Source: Isoetes taiwanensis (taxonomy: Eukaryota > Streptophyta > Lycopodiopsida > Isoetales > Isoetaceae). From it: DNA of 64,000 nt. This document shows, piece after piece, positions 1 to 12,879 of this stretch. The translations under genes were made by a program, and so were the position numbers. The stretch spans positions 3,213,985 through 3,277,984 of the forward strand of contig JAJEKV010000104.1 of assembly GCA_021234155.1 (NCBI GenBank), given 5' to 3'. Below the pieces are notes generated by a model. The model saw only the letters and a program-made list of their open reading frames with translations. It searched no databases and was not told the DNA's origin. How positions within the stretch are numbered: position 1 is the first letter of the stretch; the number at the start of each line of letters is the position of its first letter.

Positions 1-67
1 TAGGATAAAATTTCTTAAGGGAAAAAGATTTATGTTGTATTTTATTAGACTTATTAAGATTTTGTAG

Positions 68-1601
68 AACCTTTCAGGCTTTGGCCCCAAAATCTGCCCT
101 TGGGAACTCTACATCAGATTCCTCTTATGACAATGATATAGCTTCAATTATTCTTGGCAATGAACTGTCTGAAGGGTACATTCTCTACAATTTTTATTAA
201 TTTAGTTTTTGTTATCTAGTAATTTGGGTTGACAATAGTGATGTGCACCAGGCCAGTGGTTGTTGGACCTGCTGAAATAGCTGCAGTTGCATCAGTGTGG
301 TCAGGTGTACCAGTTCAGCAGCTGGCAGAGGATGAGCAAGTGAAGTTATTGAATTTGGAGAATTTGCTCCATACTCGTGTTGTAGGCCAGGATGATGCAG
401 TCAGTGCCATCTCTCGTGCTGTGAGGCGTGCTCGTGTTGGTCTGAAGGATCCTGATAGGCCCATTGCAGCTATGCTTTTCTGTGGACCAACTGGAGTGGG
501 AAAAACTGAATTAGCAAAAGCACTGTCGCAACATTTTTTTGGATCAGTAAGCACTTAATTCAAAAAGCAGTAGTAATCTGTTGTTTAATTGAGAGGCAAA
601 CTGATAACAAGGCAAATTTTGCAGGAAGATGCGATGGTTAGACTAGACATGAGCGAATACATGGAACGCCACACTGTCAGCAAACTGGTAGGCTCACCAC
701 CAGGTTATGTTGGATATGGTGATGGAGGGACTTTGACAGAAACCGTTAGAAGGCGACCATTTAGTGTAGTACTCCTTGATGAAATTGAAAAAGCACATCC
801 AGATGTTTTCAACATGCTCCTCCAAATATTTGAAGATGGGAGGCTCACAGACTCACAGGTAGAGAGGGTATCTTCAGCTTATTTAAATCTTATTGCTGAA
901 GTCAATTCCTAGTGTGGTTGTGAACTGTATATATTTTTGTCTTGCTTAGGGACGGGTTGTTTCATTTAAGAACACGTTGATTGTGATGACATCAAATGTG
1001 GGGTCATCTGCAATTGCAAAGGGTGGTAGCAACAGGATTGGATTTACATTTGCTAGCAATGCTGAGGAAGGTAGGTACTCGGCGCTGAAAGAAATGGTGA
1101 TGGAAGAGCTTAAAGGTTTCTTTAAGCCTGAACTTCTAAACAGGCTGGATGAAGTGGTGGTTTTCAGATCGCTTGAGAGATCTCAGGTACAAAATTTAAA
1201 AGTATTGAGCGATTGGTGTTTGGTGATGATTGTACATTGTTAATATTTAGATACTGCTGCAGGTAAGGGAAATTGTAGAGATCATGGTGAAAGAAACAAA
1301 AGGGCGTCTGGCAGCACAAGGCTTTAACCTCGAAGTGTCTGAGGCAGCAATGAGGATGATTTGCGAGCAAGGTTATGACAGAAGCTACGGTGCCCGTCCT
1401 TTAAGGCGAGCAGTTATAAGGATTGTGGAGGATACAGTCAGTGAAGCTCTTTTAATAGAAGAGTATCAAGAAGGTGACACAGCTCTTTTGGATGTGGATG
1501 GTACAGGTAATCCTGTGGTGATACGCCATACAAAACCAAATCCGTGTGACCATGGATTATGTGTACAAGTCTTGACAGGAGCTGGAGCAGCCACCAATTG
1601 A
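68..1601 (+). CDS. clpD: ClpD/ERD1-like chloroplast Hsp100 ATPase, C-terminal part (five exons)
   Basis: This is the second AAA+ module of a Clp/Hsp100 unfoldase, which in plants unfolds stromal proteins for the ClpP protease. Exons that join in frame with GT-AG borders are 68 (or 78)-175, 252-546, 625-858, 950-1186 and 1263-1601, ending in TGA. The N-terminal domain and first ATPase module lie left of the window. Visible motifs are Walker A GPTGVGKT (exon 2), the GSPPGYVGY pore loop and Walker [12 protein letters not shown] (exon 3), sensor-1 TSNVGSS (exon 4) and sensor-2 GARPLRR (exon 5). The stretch [15 protein letters not shown] before Walker A and the C-terminal tail without the ClpC extension fit ClpD (ERD1) better than ClpC; this is judged from memory of both families. 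Introns are 76-91 bp. No frame breaks are seen, so the gene looks functional. Confidence 0.9.
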
Positions 1602-2984
1602 GATTTTATGCCATGTCCATGGCACTCATTATACAAGTAGTTGCATGTTGTATATTTACACAATTCAAAGTGCTCAAACTGGGCCCAACATATCACGCAA
1701 TTTGTACATATGATTCATGTTCATGGATTCTGAATATCTATACATACAATGATCCACAATTTTAGGATTTTAGCAGTGTGTACATAGCTAGAAGACTCCT
1801 AATGGTCCATTTCCCATTATGGTCTTTTGTACATAACCATGTTCATGGATTCTGTTATATATAAATGCATACAAGGATTCAGGATTTTAGCACATTGTAT
1901 TCATATCTGGAATCATTGTGTCTTTTGGCTGCGGTGGTTAATTTGTTCTTGGATTGCAATAGAAGCTTCCTATGATCCTTTATCCAGATTCTCTTGGCAG
2001 CTTGCGAGTTTGTCTGTTACACTGCCAAGTTTTTCTTTAAAAGATAAGATTGATGATTGATACTTTTTGGTTGACTTATAATCTGAGTGAGAACAAGGCG
2101 CTCAATAATCTATTAAAATTCATTACATAACAGAATCTGCTAGATAGCTTTGCTATGGTGAAAGAGCAATTTGCATCCACAGGTATCAAGCCACAGCTCA
2201 TGTATATTACAGGAACTCACGTTTTCCTTTGCAATCTTTGCCTAATTAAGAGAAATTCTGCAGGCTAAATATACATGGGCTCTAATACTGTCTCTCTGCC
2301 AGAATGCACCATTGAAATTCTGTATCGAGTGCAGGAAATTTCGGGCAGATGACACACAGTCAGGTATTACGTGTTACGTCTCCATGTTTGTGCCCACAAA
2401 AAGAATACTGACATTTGTGTTTTTGTTTGTAGGACGTTGGTTATGCGTCCTATAGACATTTGGTCTTTGTGCATGCTAGAGATAAATTCAATTTATAGAC
2501 ACGTAGATGATAGGAGGATTGAATTGTTGGTATATGGAAGAAAGACTGCTTGAGGAATCAAAAGCATATTGGCAAAAATTGGTTGAGAAGATCCAATGGT
2601 AGGATAATCGTAAAGCAAAGGATTGGAACGTGGCCAAAATTGCAAGGCACGAATAGAATGCCCCATTTTGGGGCCCAACAGCTTATGTCAATGTGGGTAT
2701 AGGCTGCAAGCAACACAAAGATTCTACTTGCCTTTTCAAGATCTCTAACATAGTAAGGTGCAAACAGTTGCCTAATAGGGCCACGTCATAGCATATGCTA
2801 ATACATTGGATTTTTGGTAGATGGTATTACATAAAGAAAAATTCGCTTGAGATGGAATCAAAGCCTATAGGCAAAAGGAACTTGTTTCAACATGTGGAGA
2901 AAAATTGTAAACCGAAGGATTAGATAAGATCTTGACATGGCCAAATTTACAAGGCACATTTAGAGTCATCCATTTTGTGGCCTA
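1602..2984. other. clpD-like 3' UTR and intergenic DNA
   Basis: The first 200-300 bases after the stop are AT-rich and probably 3' UTR. A partial repeat of 'tgttcatggattctg' occurs twice (about 1718 and 1842). No other gene, RNA or element is recognised; the open frames here are short and lack recognisable motifs. Confidence 0.4.
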
Positions 2985-3560
2985 ATAAGGCCTATCCATA
3001 TGGCAAGGCAGTGAGGATCGTCCATCCATCTTATATATTGGAACCACTCTACTGACAGTCCATTGTGAGGAGAAGCCTTCCAGAAGGGCCCTGTTGAACA
3101 GATTGGTAAGGACAGGAGCAATCTCTGATCCAACCCACTTTAACCGTTAGGTTTGAATGCCATCTGCAGCCTTGTCATTTGCGAGACATTGCAAGGCTTT
3201 AGTGACATCTGCCTCTGTTACAACTAGTGCTGGACTTGTTTGTGCTGGAAAGTCACTACGAACCCAGTTAGGATCATAAAACGGCATCAAGTATTGCTCC
3301 CACTATTCTGGAGAGATGTTTCTAATAGGCTGCATAGGTTTCTTCAATACTCTTCTCCAAAATATTTAAGGGTGTCGATCAAGGAGGTAGAACATTTTTC
3401 GTTGATGCTCTGCTATGTATTGTGCCTCCTTGCCCTCGAGGCAAGCTTTATATTGTTTGATCGTCTGCAACTTGAGAGACTGGGATCAACTACAAGCATG
3501 AGCTTGCGTTTAAGCTTCTTGCACTGAGCATCGTATTATCTCCTCCAAAGAACGCTTTGC
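2985..3560 (-). mobile_element. Degenerate LINE reverse transcriptase fragment
   Basis: Translated on the minus strand, about 3060-3360 gives one frame containing VTEADVTKALQCLANDKAADG, a stop, then RLKWVGSEIAPVLTNLFNRA and WTVSRVVPIYK. This is the start of a non-LTR retrotransposon reverse transcriptase: the 'KA.G.DGI', 'LFN' and 'W..S.VVPI.K' blocks occur in order at normal spacing. Upstream on the minus strand a KYFGEE/WEQYLMPFYDPNW segment fits the linker between endonuclease and RT. At least two in-frame stops and loss of the catalytic YADD part show a dead fragment. The ends are not marked by a tail or target duplication, so the limits are approximate. Confidence 0.7.
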
Positions 3561-6500
3561 CGAATACGAAGGCCTTCCTGTGCATCTTTCTCCCAAAACA
3601 TCGTTGTACGACACTGAGAAGGATTGTGATCAGCTTGTCAATATGTTATTCTTATGTGGGAAGCTGCAAAATTAAGGCAATACAACAACGATCATGTATA
3701 GGAAAATCTGTCCAGCATGTTCCTTGAAGCAATCAAGCATGATCATAAAGAAATGAAACATTGTTCAACTAGTTGGTGAGCATGGTATTCATGTAGTGTC
3801 TCATGTAAAAGAGAATGCCACTTTAATATTTGTAGATATGAGGAGCACTCTGTGGTGTGGGAAGTTAAAAGCAATCTGGAATTCTTTAGCGAAGTCTCCA
3901 CTTTGACAATTACTAAGATATATCATTATCGTGCTTGTGCGCCTTGTTCAATTGCCAAATTGCGTATACAACCAAAGCCAGGTGCAGGGGTTTTCCCATG
4001 TATCAATTGGTGCATATGTATGAGGAATCAGACTGGATAGTTAAAAAAAGCATATAAAATAATACCAATACTTCATAACTCATATAATCAAACTGGATAA
4101 TAAAAAGGCATATCAAAGAATCCCTACCTCTTCAGGCCCATTTAGACCTCCATTTAACATCAGTAGGAAAATGCACCTAGAAGCAACCCCATGCCACATT
4201 ATGAGCTCAATGGTAACAATGATGAGGATTAAAAAAGTCAAAAGAAGGTATCAAGGTTATTTTACCCGGAAGGTAAAATTCAGTTGGGCAGGCATAGATG
4301 GAGACATTGTATGTAAACCTTAATTGAAACGTCAAATAACTACTACAATGAATTCAACTTATGCCCGTGGATGACTACATCTTAGATCCTCCCCTCCCCC
4401 CCCCCGGTCGCTGGCATGGCTTTCAAAGTTGCACTCATGCAAGGAAGGCACAATCACAGTGTAGCTTTTGGATATGGCAACAAAGTATGCCAGTTTCAAG
4501 GTCATTCCCTGATACACTTAAAAATCTGAGGTTTCGAATTTAAAGAAAGTTAGCAATGGTCGACGCACCTACCTCTTCAAGTTAGTCGAAACTGAGCATC
4601 ACGCAGAATGTGGATCTATCTAACATGGATGCTACATTGGATTCGACTAAGAGGATGTCTGCAACTAAGAGGATCATTGAGGGCACTGATAAATTGAAAA
4701 AGTTTATTGCAGAACAAAATAGAAAACCTCAATGCATGGGTTGAGAATGTTATACACTTTTTAACAAATTAAAATGGTTTACCCTCCAGCTACAAACCTG
4801 ATGCCATAGACAATGATGAGATAATTGATGAAATAGGCATGTTTGAATACATTGCTTTTAGGAATAAAAAAAGGGAATGCAAAACCAACAGATCAACTCA
4901 GTGCAGGCTGCTTGATAGTGCTAGTTATGAACTTTCTAGACATCTTAAGCAGTTGGATGTGGCTGTGGATGTGGATATACCCGAGAACACAGGATGCATC
5001 AAGATGTACTTAGATGACCTGCAAGTGAAGCACGTTAAAAGGATTGTCACGAAAATTGGTGTTGATCCCAATAGACTGAAGGAAACACCTGATAATAACT
5101 GCGAATAATTGAAGGATGAATGATGATACAAACTTTTCAAGTCCATCGTCTTATTTCTATGTGGTTCTGCTTTTCACAATTCCGATAATTTTGTTCTTAC
5201 TAATCAATCTTGTTAATTTGGAATTTTCCGGTTTGGCCCAAAACTTTTTTGGAATTTTTGTTAACTTTATTTCCTAAGATTTTGAGGGGTCTTATATGCT
5301 GGAAAAGCTTCTCGATTATCTAAAAATCATACAATTGTTTTCCTCTGCAATTTTGCCTCCACACTATCTGGTCGAGAGTGCATACAACGTGATGGCATGA
5401 CATAGATGCCATGTTCTGTTTGTTTCTTCCTATTTCAGCGACAAATATATCTTCTTCTAGGTTGATGCCTTTAAGAGCGTCACCAGGAGCTGGGATATTT
5501 TCTAACAAACAAGTACAGAAATATTGCCAGGAGCTAGATTATTTCCAACAAGCAAGGATGCTTCAAATTTAAATTTGGTTTTTGTTTGCCCTAAATCGGC
5601 CAAAATTAAATGTACTGATCTCCATCAGATGCTTTAGACCTTCCATTTGTTTGCCTGGCATGTGCATTTAGCATCAAGCGCAACAGCTCTGGTGATTTTG
5701 GCATTCCGACATTTGGAGTTTGGAGATACCAATCATGTTTTTTTCTTGCATCCATTTTCCAAAGAAGATTCATGAAAATCATTAAACTAAGGTATTTCTT
5801 TGCTCTTTTCATCAAGATTCTTTATGGCAGATGGTTGGAAATGTTTCAAGCAATGTCCCAAAGGAATATGCTTTTCTTATTCAAGAATCATTCAGGGCAC
5901 CAAATCTGTGTATAACAACTTTTACTATAACCATGTACATGTTATCTTTGAGTTAAAATGCTCTTAGACATTTATGATGAGGACTTAATTGTATATGGTG
6001 GTATCAACCTCTAGTAGCTGGAGTCATGAAATGGATACTGTCTAAAATGTATCATTCACTGCAATAAATGGTAGGTGATACGATTGGATTATCTACTTCC
6101 ATATCTTCATTCCTGCATAAATATTATGTTACTAAATATTTTGCAAAGAAAATTGAAGGCTGAATCTTCTGTCGATTTCAATGAGCTTATGGTTCTTCCA
6201 TAGCTCTATCAACCCCTGTTAAATCTCTAGAGTTCACTTCCATTTAACTCTGAATTAAGAAATAACTCAAAAATTGCTGCGAACTAGCTGATGCATTAGA
6301 AATTTTATACGCGATCGCTCTTGCTTCAGAATAATGTCATCAATAACTACAAGATGGCTTTTTATCTCTGAAACACTGATATCTCATGTCTAACATTATT
6401 GCAGGTATCTTCAAGATGACGATTGCAGAAGAAGAAAATGAGAGCGTGTACTTTTGAAAGTCACCACAAGCGATACTTCGTTTATTCTTCTATTTATGCA

Positions 6501-7217
6501 AACAAAAAGAACATAATTACATATCAACATAGAGGTGATTAGCAGCATTTTGTTTACATTCATCGGGATTAATTATTTCTATCCATCTGCTTTTGTTGCG
6601 TTGACCCTAACAGAGTATCTGCCTTTTCTAAGAAGTCTAACAACCATTTCCCATCATTTTTTATGCAACCTCAAGTAGTTATGAACGGTTATCTGGTAAG
6701 ATCCATTTTATTTCTTCTGATGTTTCCATTACATCTTCTAGGCTTGAACATAGATTTATTTTAGCCAAGCAGAATAGGTCATATCATTCTATTTACATCT
6801 TCTATGATTTTATAGTATAGCATGGTATCATTTCTTCTACATGAAGATTGGATTTATTTATTATATGACTGCTTGATTTAACTGCTCTCTTTCTTAGTCC
6901 CACGATTATGGCAATGGATCTCATGATATTGGTCAAGATACATTCCGGCATTACGTGAGCTAATAGAGAGTACGTTATCTTAAACTTTAAAATAATTAAT
7001 GTCTATTATCTGCATTTTCTATAATGGATAGTCTGAGCTTTTCAAATTCATGTCTGTTGGTTGTGGAATTCATCATTTGCATAATATCATCATCTTTTCC
7101 TTGGAAGAGCATTCCGTGGGCCTTAAGATATTGTGTGTAATGCCATCGTGCCTTTTATGGCCCAAGAGCATCATGAGTTTAATGGCCGAAAACCTGAGAC
7201 CTGGAGTACTGCTTATG
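3561..7217. other. Intergenic stretch, no gene recognised
   Basis: AT-rich DNA with only short open frames. Two longer ones were examined: plus strand 4839-5108 (89 codons, acidic and lysine-rich, preceded by an in-frame-like lysine-rich stretch from about 4560) and minus strand 5606-5815 (69 codons). Neither has a domain I recognise or flanking splice signals that extend it convincingly. They may be relics of a transposon or gene. Confidence 0.35.
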
Positions 7218-8182
7218 TGAAACAGGCCTCCGCTACACCGGAGCCATAAGTCGCATCAATTCATACCTTCTGCCTCTTCCCTCAGAATCCTTGATTCCCC
7301 CACGATGTGATAAGAGTCCCTGACTCTATTCTGATGCTGGAATCTACTGAGAGAAAGCCTACAACACTAACAGGAGCTCTGCACAAGTTCTCTGTGTGTT
7401 CATGGAAAAAGACCCAATCTTTATATACTCCTCCAAATCACCATCTGATGGTCTTCCCCAGCAACCCAAGTGTCAAAATTGGATTTTGACCTGTTTGTAG
7501 CTCTTGAGATTCCTCCTGGGATTAGGATCGATGCCTGGCAGCCCAACCGGCCGCCTGGTCTATGCTGTTCTTCAGTCTCGATGGCTTTGAGGCAGGACGA
7601 GGTCCCATCATCTCAGAATTGAAACAGGTCGTTGGAATACAGATGGAGGGCAGAGAAACCCCGGCATGAGAGTATGCCAGTGTTGCCACATGCGGACAGT
7701 AGAGGATGAGCACCATGCTCTGCAAGAGTGTCCGGCATATACGCATATCCGAGCAACACATGCTGATCTTAGATGCTCTGCGGCGCCGCTGCATCAATTG
7801 CTGGCATCGCCAATGGTTGCACGTCTCGCATCCTACATTTTGCAAGTCTCTACCGTCAGAGAATCCCTTACATGACAAGGGATCTGAGAGCCTACTACCA
7901 GGGTTTTTCCTCCCATGTGGGGGTTTTTTCATCCCAGTAGTAGGGATATATTGTATAGTAGCATTTGTCTTTTTGGTGTGGTTTTATCTGCTTTGTGTAC
8001 TGCATGTACCGTCTCATAGGTCAAGTTTGGCCTCCGCGGACGTTAAAATATCCTTCCTTCCTTCCTTCCTTCCTTCCTAATCGGGTGCCGCCATCTCATT
8101 ACTTTAAGGGGGATTTATTTCCTTAGCTAATGTTTTAGTCCATGCCCCCTTTTTGCCATGCCCCATTAGCATGTTCATAACA
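7218..8182 (-). repeat. 3' LTR of the 7.2-11.2 kb Gypsy element (with LINE insertion)
   Basis: It aligns with 10709-11196 from 7218 to about 7592 and again from about 8081 to 8182. The roughly 490 bp between are absent from the other LTR and are a LINE 3' end. Scattered substitutions and small indels between the LTRs indicate an old insertion. Confidence 0.8.
7593..8080 (+). mobile_element. 5'-truncated LINE 3' end nested in the LTR
   Basis: Present only in one of two paired LTRs, so it inserted after the LTR element. The plus strand encodes the end of a LINE ORF2 (about 7666-7875): CQCCHMRTVEDEHHALQECP has the Cys-x2-Cys ... His ... Cys layout of the C-terminal zinc-finger found after plant LINE reverse transcriptases. 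About 200 bp of 3' UTR and a (CCTT)n tail at about 8052-8079 follow. About 8 bp of target seem lost at the junction, and no clear target duplication is visible. Confidence 0.7.
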
Positions 8183-8956
8183 TACCTCCCCCCTTCAGAT
8201 CCTGTTGTTTTTATACTTGAAATAGTCAAAAGAACTTCAACTAATGATTGTTCCACCAAATTTGTTAACAACTTAACTTCACACTTGTATTTATTTTCTC
8301 AATGCATAGTCCAGGTTCATGGAGCCACAATTTGGTCTCTAATCCAAGAACCTTGAATTATGATTAAACAACACTAGGAATACAAGCCTACAATCAAGCC
8401 AGCACCACTAGCTTTGAAGATGTTTGACCCCGCCGATCTGCCCTCTGCTTGCTTGCTTGCTTGCTTGATTCGATCATCTGCGCCTTGCCTGCATATTCAT
8501 CAGACTTAGACCCTTTCATCCGGCGGTTATGGGATTGGATTAACTTTCCAATCTCGGCTTCCTATTTTTTCGTCAATATCCCACAGAACGGGCTCGAAAC
8601 CCTAAATCTGCGGGCAGGGGGTACCTGAGGTTTTCTAGCGCGCCTGGCGAGGTCCGGGTAATAGCAGCCCGCAGACCTAATTTTTGACCATTGACTTCAC
8701 TTTCCAATTAACCTTGCCTTCCTTACTTACGTTAGATCACAACCTATAAGTTTACCTACTGCCACTGCTTCTCATAGGTAAACAATCTAGCAACCTCTGT
8801 AAGCTGTAGAGTTTATTTGAACTTATTATATGACAACTTACTTCAGATCCTTGGTCCCCAAGAATCATAGGAGTAATTGAATTCCCGGGGCCACCCTGTG
8901 ACCATGGTTTCCTTATTTAGTCCTTTCTGAAACCCGTTCCTGGGGCCACCTTGTGG

Positions 8957-10700
8957 CTATAGTGCCGCAAATGGTGACTTACTTGGCCTTTTAAAGCCTT
9001 TTTGGAGCAATTCTTTGATTCGCTTTTTGACCTCTTCTTGCTCCGAGGGACTAAGTCTGTATGGCGCCCTGGCCACAGGCTTAGTGCCTTGTTCCAATTC
9101 AATCTCATGCGAGATTTCTCGTAATGGTACTCCCTCTGGAAGTTCCTCGGGAAATATGCCCCAATATTTATTAACCAAACTCTTAAGTTTGTTATCCTTA
9201 TCCATAGCATTGACTTGTAATGAATCTATGGGGGAGTCAAAAACATAAACAAGATATTTTTCATTAATATTAGAGCAGAAACAACATTTGGCTTGCATAG
9301 CCGTTATTATCTTAGGGGAAACTACATAAGGGGTACCCTGAAGGGTGATATCAGGGTTAACCATATTCCCAGCTTCAGTCTCAATCTCATATGGTACCAC
9401 TTGAACCATTTCTAGTGCTAAGTCTACAGAATGAAATTATCAGTACTCCCTGAGTCAAGAAGAACAATAACATTTCTATTATTTATTTTCCAAGTAAACG
9501 GATAACTTTCCCAGCAAATTTACCTTCTTTACTTACCAAATTGAGTTCTCCACAGGCTATAGCAGACTTATAGCAGAGAGTTGTTTTGTTCCCCCTTCAG
9601 CTTGCTTGGTTGTGGGGGCCATAGTCTTCTTTTCCTTGTGGGGTTTTGGGCAATCCCTGACCATATATCCCTTTGCCCCACAATTGTAACAAGCAAATAG
9701 CTTGGTCGATTTTTTCCCTGAAGATGCCTCACCCTTGCCCGTATCATTACTTGGGGGATTAATTTGGGCTTCCCTAGCCCTTTTGTTAGACTCCCCTTGC
9801 TTATTTTCAACTGTTTTATGCTTCCGCTCTTGGAAGCGGCGGGATTTCTTGTTCTCTTCTTCCTAAGGATACCGCAAATTCAAAGTCCCCTGAACTTACC
9901 TGCCTAATATGTGCCTTGAGGATACGGTCCCTAAGACCATCCTCGAAATAGCTCATTTGCATCCGAGTCGGCATATCCTTTATTCTTGCAAATACACCTC
10001 TCAAGGTGTTGATGTATTGCCTTATACTTTTAAGTTGGATCAAGGCATGATGTTCATCATGGTGGGGGGCACTCTTGCTTAAAGATTTTACAAAATTCAG
10101 CCCAATTGTTAATTTCTACTCCTCTTCCCATGAGGAGCCCCCACCAAGAAGCGACCACTCCCCTTAACTGGAGAGCAGCATGCAGCACCCTGACTGCATC
10201 TCCCTTGTTGGTGGCTCGGAAATAGGTCTCTAGCCAGTTAAGCCATTGAATGGCTTACTCAGCTGACTCAGTGCCACAAAATTTGGGATGATCTCGTTTT
10301 TCTAAACCCTTGACTTCCTCAAGTGATAGGGCTGCTAAAACTTCCACTCCTCATGTGAGATTTGCCTCCTCAATCCTAGCTGCAGCTCCCTGAGCTGGGC
10401 TGGTTTGATTTGCATTCACAATGCGAGGAGGGTTTGCTTGGGATAAGGCCTTCCCACGGGCTCCCTGAGTCTAGCTAGGACCTCCTATGGCATTGGTGCC
10501 CCCTGCCAATAACCGGGTTATGGCCCTCATTGTAGAATTTGGATGTAAGCTCATCTAATTCCATTACTTCTTCCTCCGTGGGAGCAAGATCATCAAGTTC
10601 AACATTCTCTCCTTCTTCAGGGATCAGAGAGGCCAATCCCATGAGAGGATCTGTTGTCATATCGATTTCCCTCTCCATATCAGCCTGGAACTCAGGCTCT
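8957..10700 (-). pseudogene. Gag-protease-partial RT of the Gypsy element (broken)
   Basis: Read on the minus strand, Gag residues run from about 10700 down to 9570 with several frame breaks. A CCHC-like knuckle, CYNCGAKGYMVRDC (His replaced by Tyr), lies near 9650-9690. A protease-like DSGST motif lies near 9450. The open frame 9409-8957 then carries the linker and the start of reverse transcriptase: FPEELPEGVP, HEIELEQGTKPVARAPYRLS, ELLQKGFKRPSKSPFAA. These are the standard first RT blocks of Ty3/Gypsy Pol. The frame ends there and the catalytic blocks are missing, so no active polymerase can be made. Confidence 0.8.
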
Positions 10701-10708
10701 AATACCAA

Positions 10709-11196
10709 TGAAATAGACCTCTGCTGCACCGGAGCCACAAGCCGCATTAATTCACACCTTCCGCCTCTTCCCTCGGAATCCTTGATTCCCCCACGATGTG
10801 ATAAGAATCCCTGACCCTATTCCGATGCCGGGATCTGCTGAGAGAAAGCCTACAAGACTAACAGGAGCTCTGCACAAGTTCTTTGTCTGTTCATGGGAAA
10901 AGACCCAATCTTTATATACTGCTCCAAATCACCGTCTGATGGTCTTCCCCAGCAGCCCAAGGGCCGAAATTGGATTTCGACCTGTTTTTAACTATTGAGA
11001 TCTCTCATGGGATCAGGATCGATGCCTGGCAGCCCAACTGGCCGCTTGGTCTGCGCTGTTCTTCAGCCTCGATGGCTTTGAGGCATCCCACCCAATCGGG
11101 TGCTGCCACCTCATTATTTAAGGGGGATTTATTCCCTTAGCTAATGTTTTAGTTCATGCCCCTTTTTTGCCATGCCCCATTAGCATGTTTATAACA
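10709..11196 (-). repeat. 5' LTR of the 7.2-11.2 kb Gypsy element
   Basis: 488 bp, TG...CA on the minus strand. It is followed in that direction by one spacer base and the tRNA-iMet primer site at 10696-10707. Confidence 0.8.
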
Positions 11197-12879
11197 CTAT
11201 GTTGTTAATGCATTTTAGTTTGTGGTATGTGAGGCATGTCACAGGTTTGTTTTTATTTTCGGCCAATGGTTCCTAGGTGTGCAATTTATGCAGGAACATA
11301 GGTCTTTCCTGACCCCATTCTCCTTTATCTCAGTAATGTGTATTGCTTTTTTGCATGCCATTATCATTAAAGAGCGTCATATTGTTTACCAATGGATTCT
11401 CACACATGCTGCAAACTAAAGAGCATCATGTTTGTTGATACTAAATTCTACTTCATGCATGATTTGCTATCAGCTACCACCTCTGATATCATTGTAGACT
11501 CCATATTTGCATTTTCTTTCCATGATCTTAATAGCTGATTTGTAGCGTGTCTGAACTTGCTTGCTCGTTGCACTCATACTTTCTACTAAGCCAACTGAAA
11601 GCCTACAAATGTGCATTATACCAATTCTCAGTTGTTGATGCATGCATATTAAAAGGCACAGTCTCAGGATAATACGTGAATGATGGACTCTTATCATGTT
11701 AAAAAATCATGCCTTTTGTTGACGTTGTATGAAGGATGAACATCAAGAGAATGATATAAATACATATAGGGTAACAGCATCGCACTGTTGTGGTAATTGC
11801 CCTTCTTTATCTTCTTTTGCTTTTGTTCACTCTGTATTCTTAGCTTAACAAAAGCATATGATATGGCTGATAGCTCTATCTAGAACTTGGATATCACTCT
11901 TTTGTTGGCCATCCTTTTAAGAAACCAATCAAGAACTTTAGCTGCCTTTATGAAGAAATTCATTCTGCTTTTTATCCACTACTCATTAGAGGTTGAACTT
12001 AATTTCATTTCCAAATGTTCATTCTATATGTAGCATAATAACAGGGGGTTTTCTTTGTGTTTTTGTACGCTTTTCACTAAGGTTTTTTTTATGATTTCGT
12101 GATGTATTCAAATGGATGTACTAATGCGTACATCTAGAGTGCACCATTTCTGAGCCATTGATTTTAGCCTTTTTTTTCCAATGGTCAACAACCAATGGCT
12201 CACAACAAAAGCCCTTTTTTTGTGTGTGTGGTGCATAATGGGCACATAAAGGGCTTGAAGGGCGTATGTAGTGCAGTTTCCCCGCCGGCGACACATTTCT
12301 AATCATAACTTTTGATCCAGAGCTCTGTTTGAGATGATTTTTATTGCGTTGGAAAGCTCTCCCTGAGATCTTTTTGATAGTGTATGATATGGATATGTTT
12401 GGTTAAGTTATCTATGCTAAAACAGCAATTTTTTGGCCGGGTTTGGTAGGCTTTCACATCCTGCCAGCTGATTAATACAGGATTGCGCTATTGGATATTG
12501 TTTTATGGCTCATTCCGAATGAAGGTTGCAAAAAATTACCATGCATTTTTAGATTTTGAGGCAGTTATTAAGCAAATTCCAAGGCTTCTAGATCCTTGTG
12601 CTAACAAGCAGAAACGTTTCCCACTTTGGCTTCTCACCACAAGAATCCATGGAGGCCAAAGGCTGCTGTTAAATTCCAGTTGAAAAATGTTTGTGTATGG
12701 GTGTTGCAAACTTTATGACTTTCAGAATAATGGGATCAATCCGCTCTATCTTTATGGTAACTTTTACTTATGTTCTATTTGTTTGATTGTGATGAAATTC
12801 AAAAGCTACAGGTGATGAAAGCCTCAAATGAATTCCAGTTTTTTTTTTGTTTGAATTCTAAAATTTTTGTCACACCGGG
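11197..12879. other. Intergenic stretch
   Basis: No gene recognised. A short inverted repeat (GAGCCATTG / CAATGGCTC) lies at about 12151-12200. About 12300-12440 resembles the duplicated block at 41757-42105 (wording such as 'gtttgagatgattttt...gttggaaagctctccctgagatc'), a sequence style that recurs as a dispersed repeat. Confidence 0.3.

Larger units (their letters stand above)
7218..11196 (-). mobile_element. Internally deleted Ty3/Gypsy LTR retrotransposon
   Basis: Two related LTRs bound this element: 7218-8182 (3' LTR) and 10709-11196 (5' LTR), both TG...CA when read on the minus strand. Flanks TTATG (7213-7217) and CTATG (11197-11201) are a 5-bp target duplication with one mismatch. A primer site complementary to the initiator-Met tRNA (TGGTATTAGAGC, minus strand) lies at 10696-10707. 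A polypurine tract, seen as TCCCCCCTTC, lies at 8186-8195. The 2.5-kb interior holds gag, protease and only the start of reverse transcriptase; the rest of RT, RNase H and integrase are gone. The element is therefore an old, non-autonomous deletion derivative. Confidence 0.85.

Noticed and set aside
4839-5108. Possible gene (89 codons)
   Set aside because: No recognised motif, no promoter or splice context; an open frame of this length can occur by chance.
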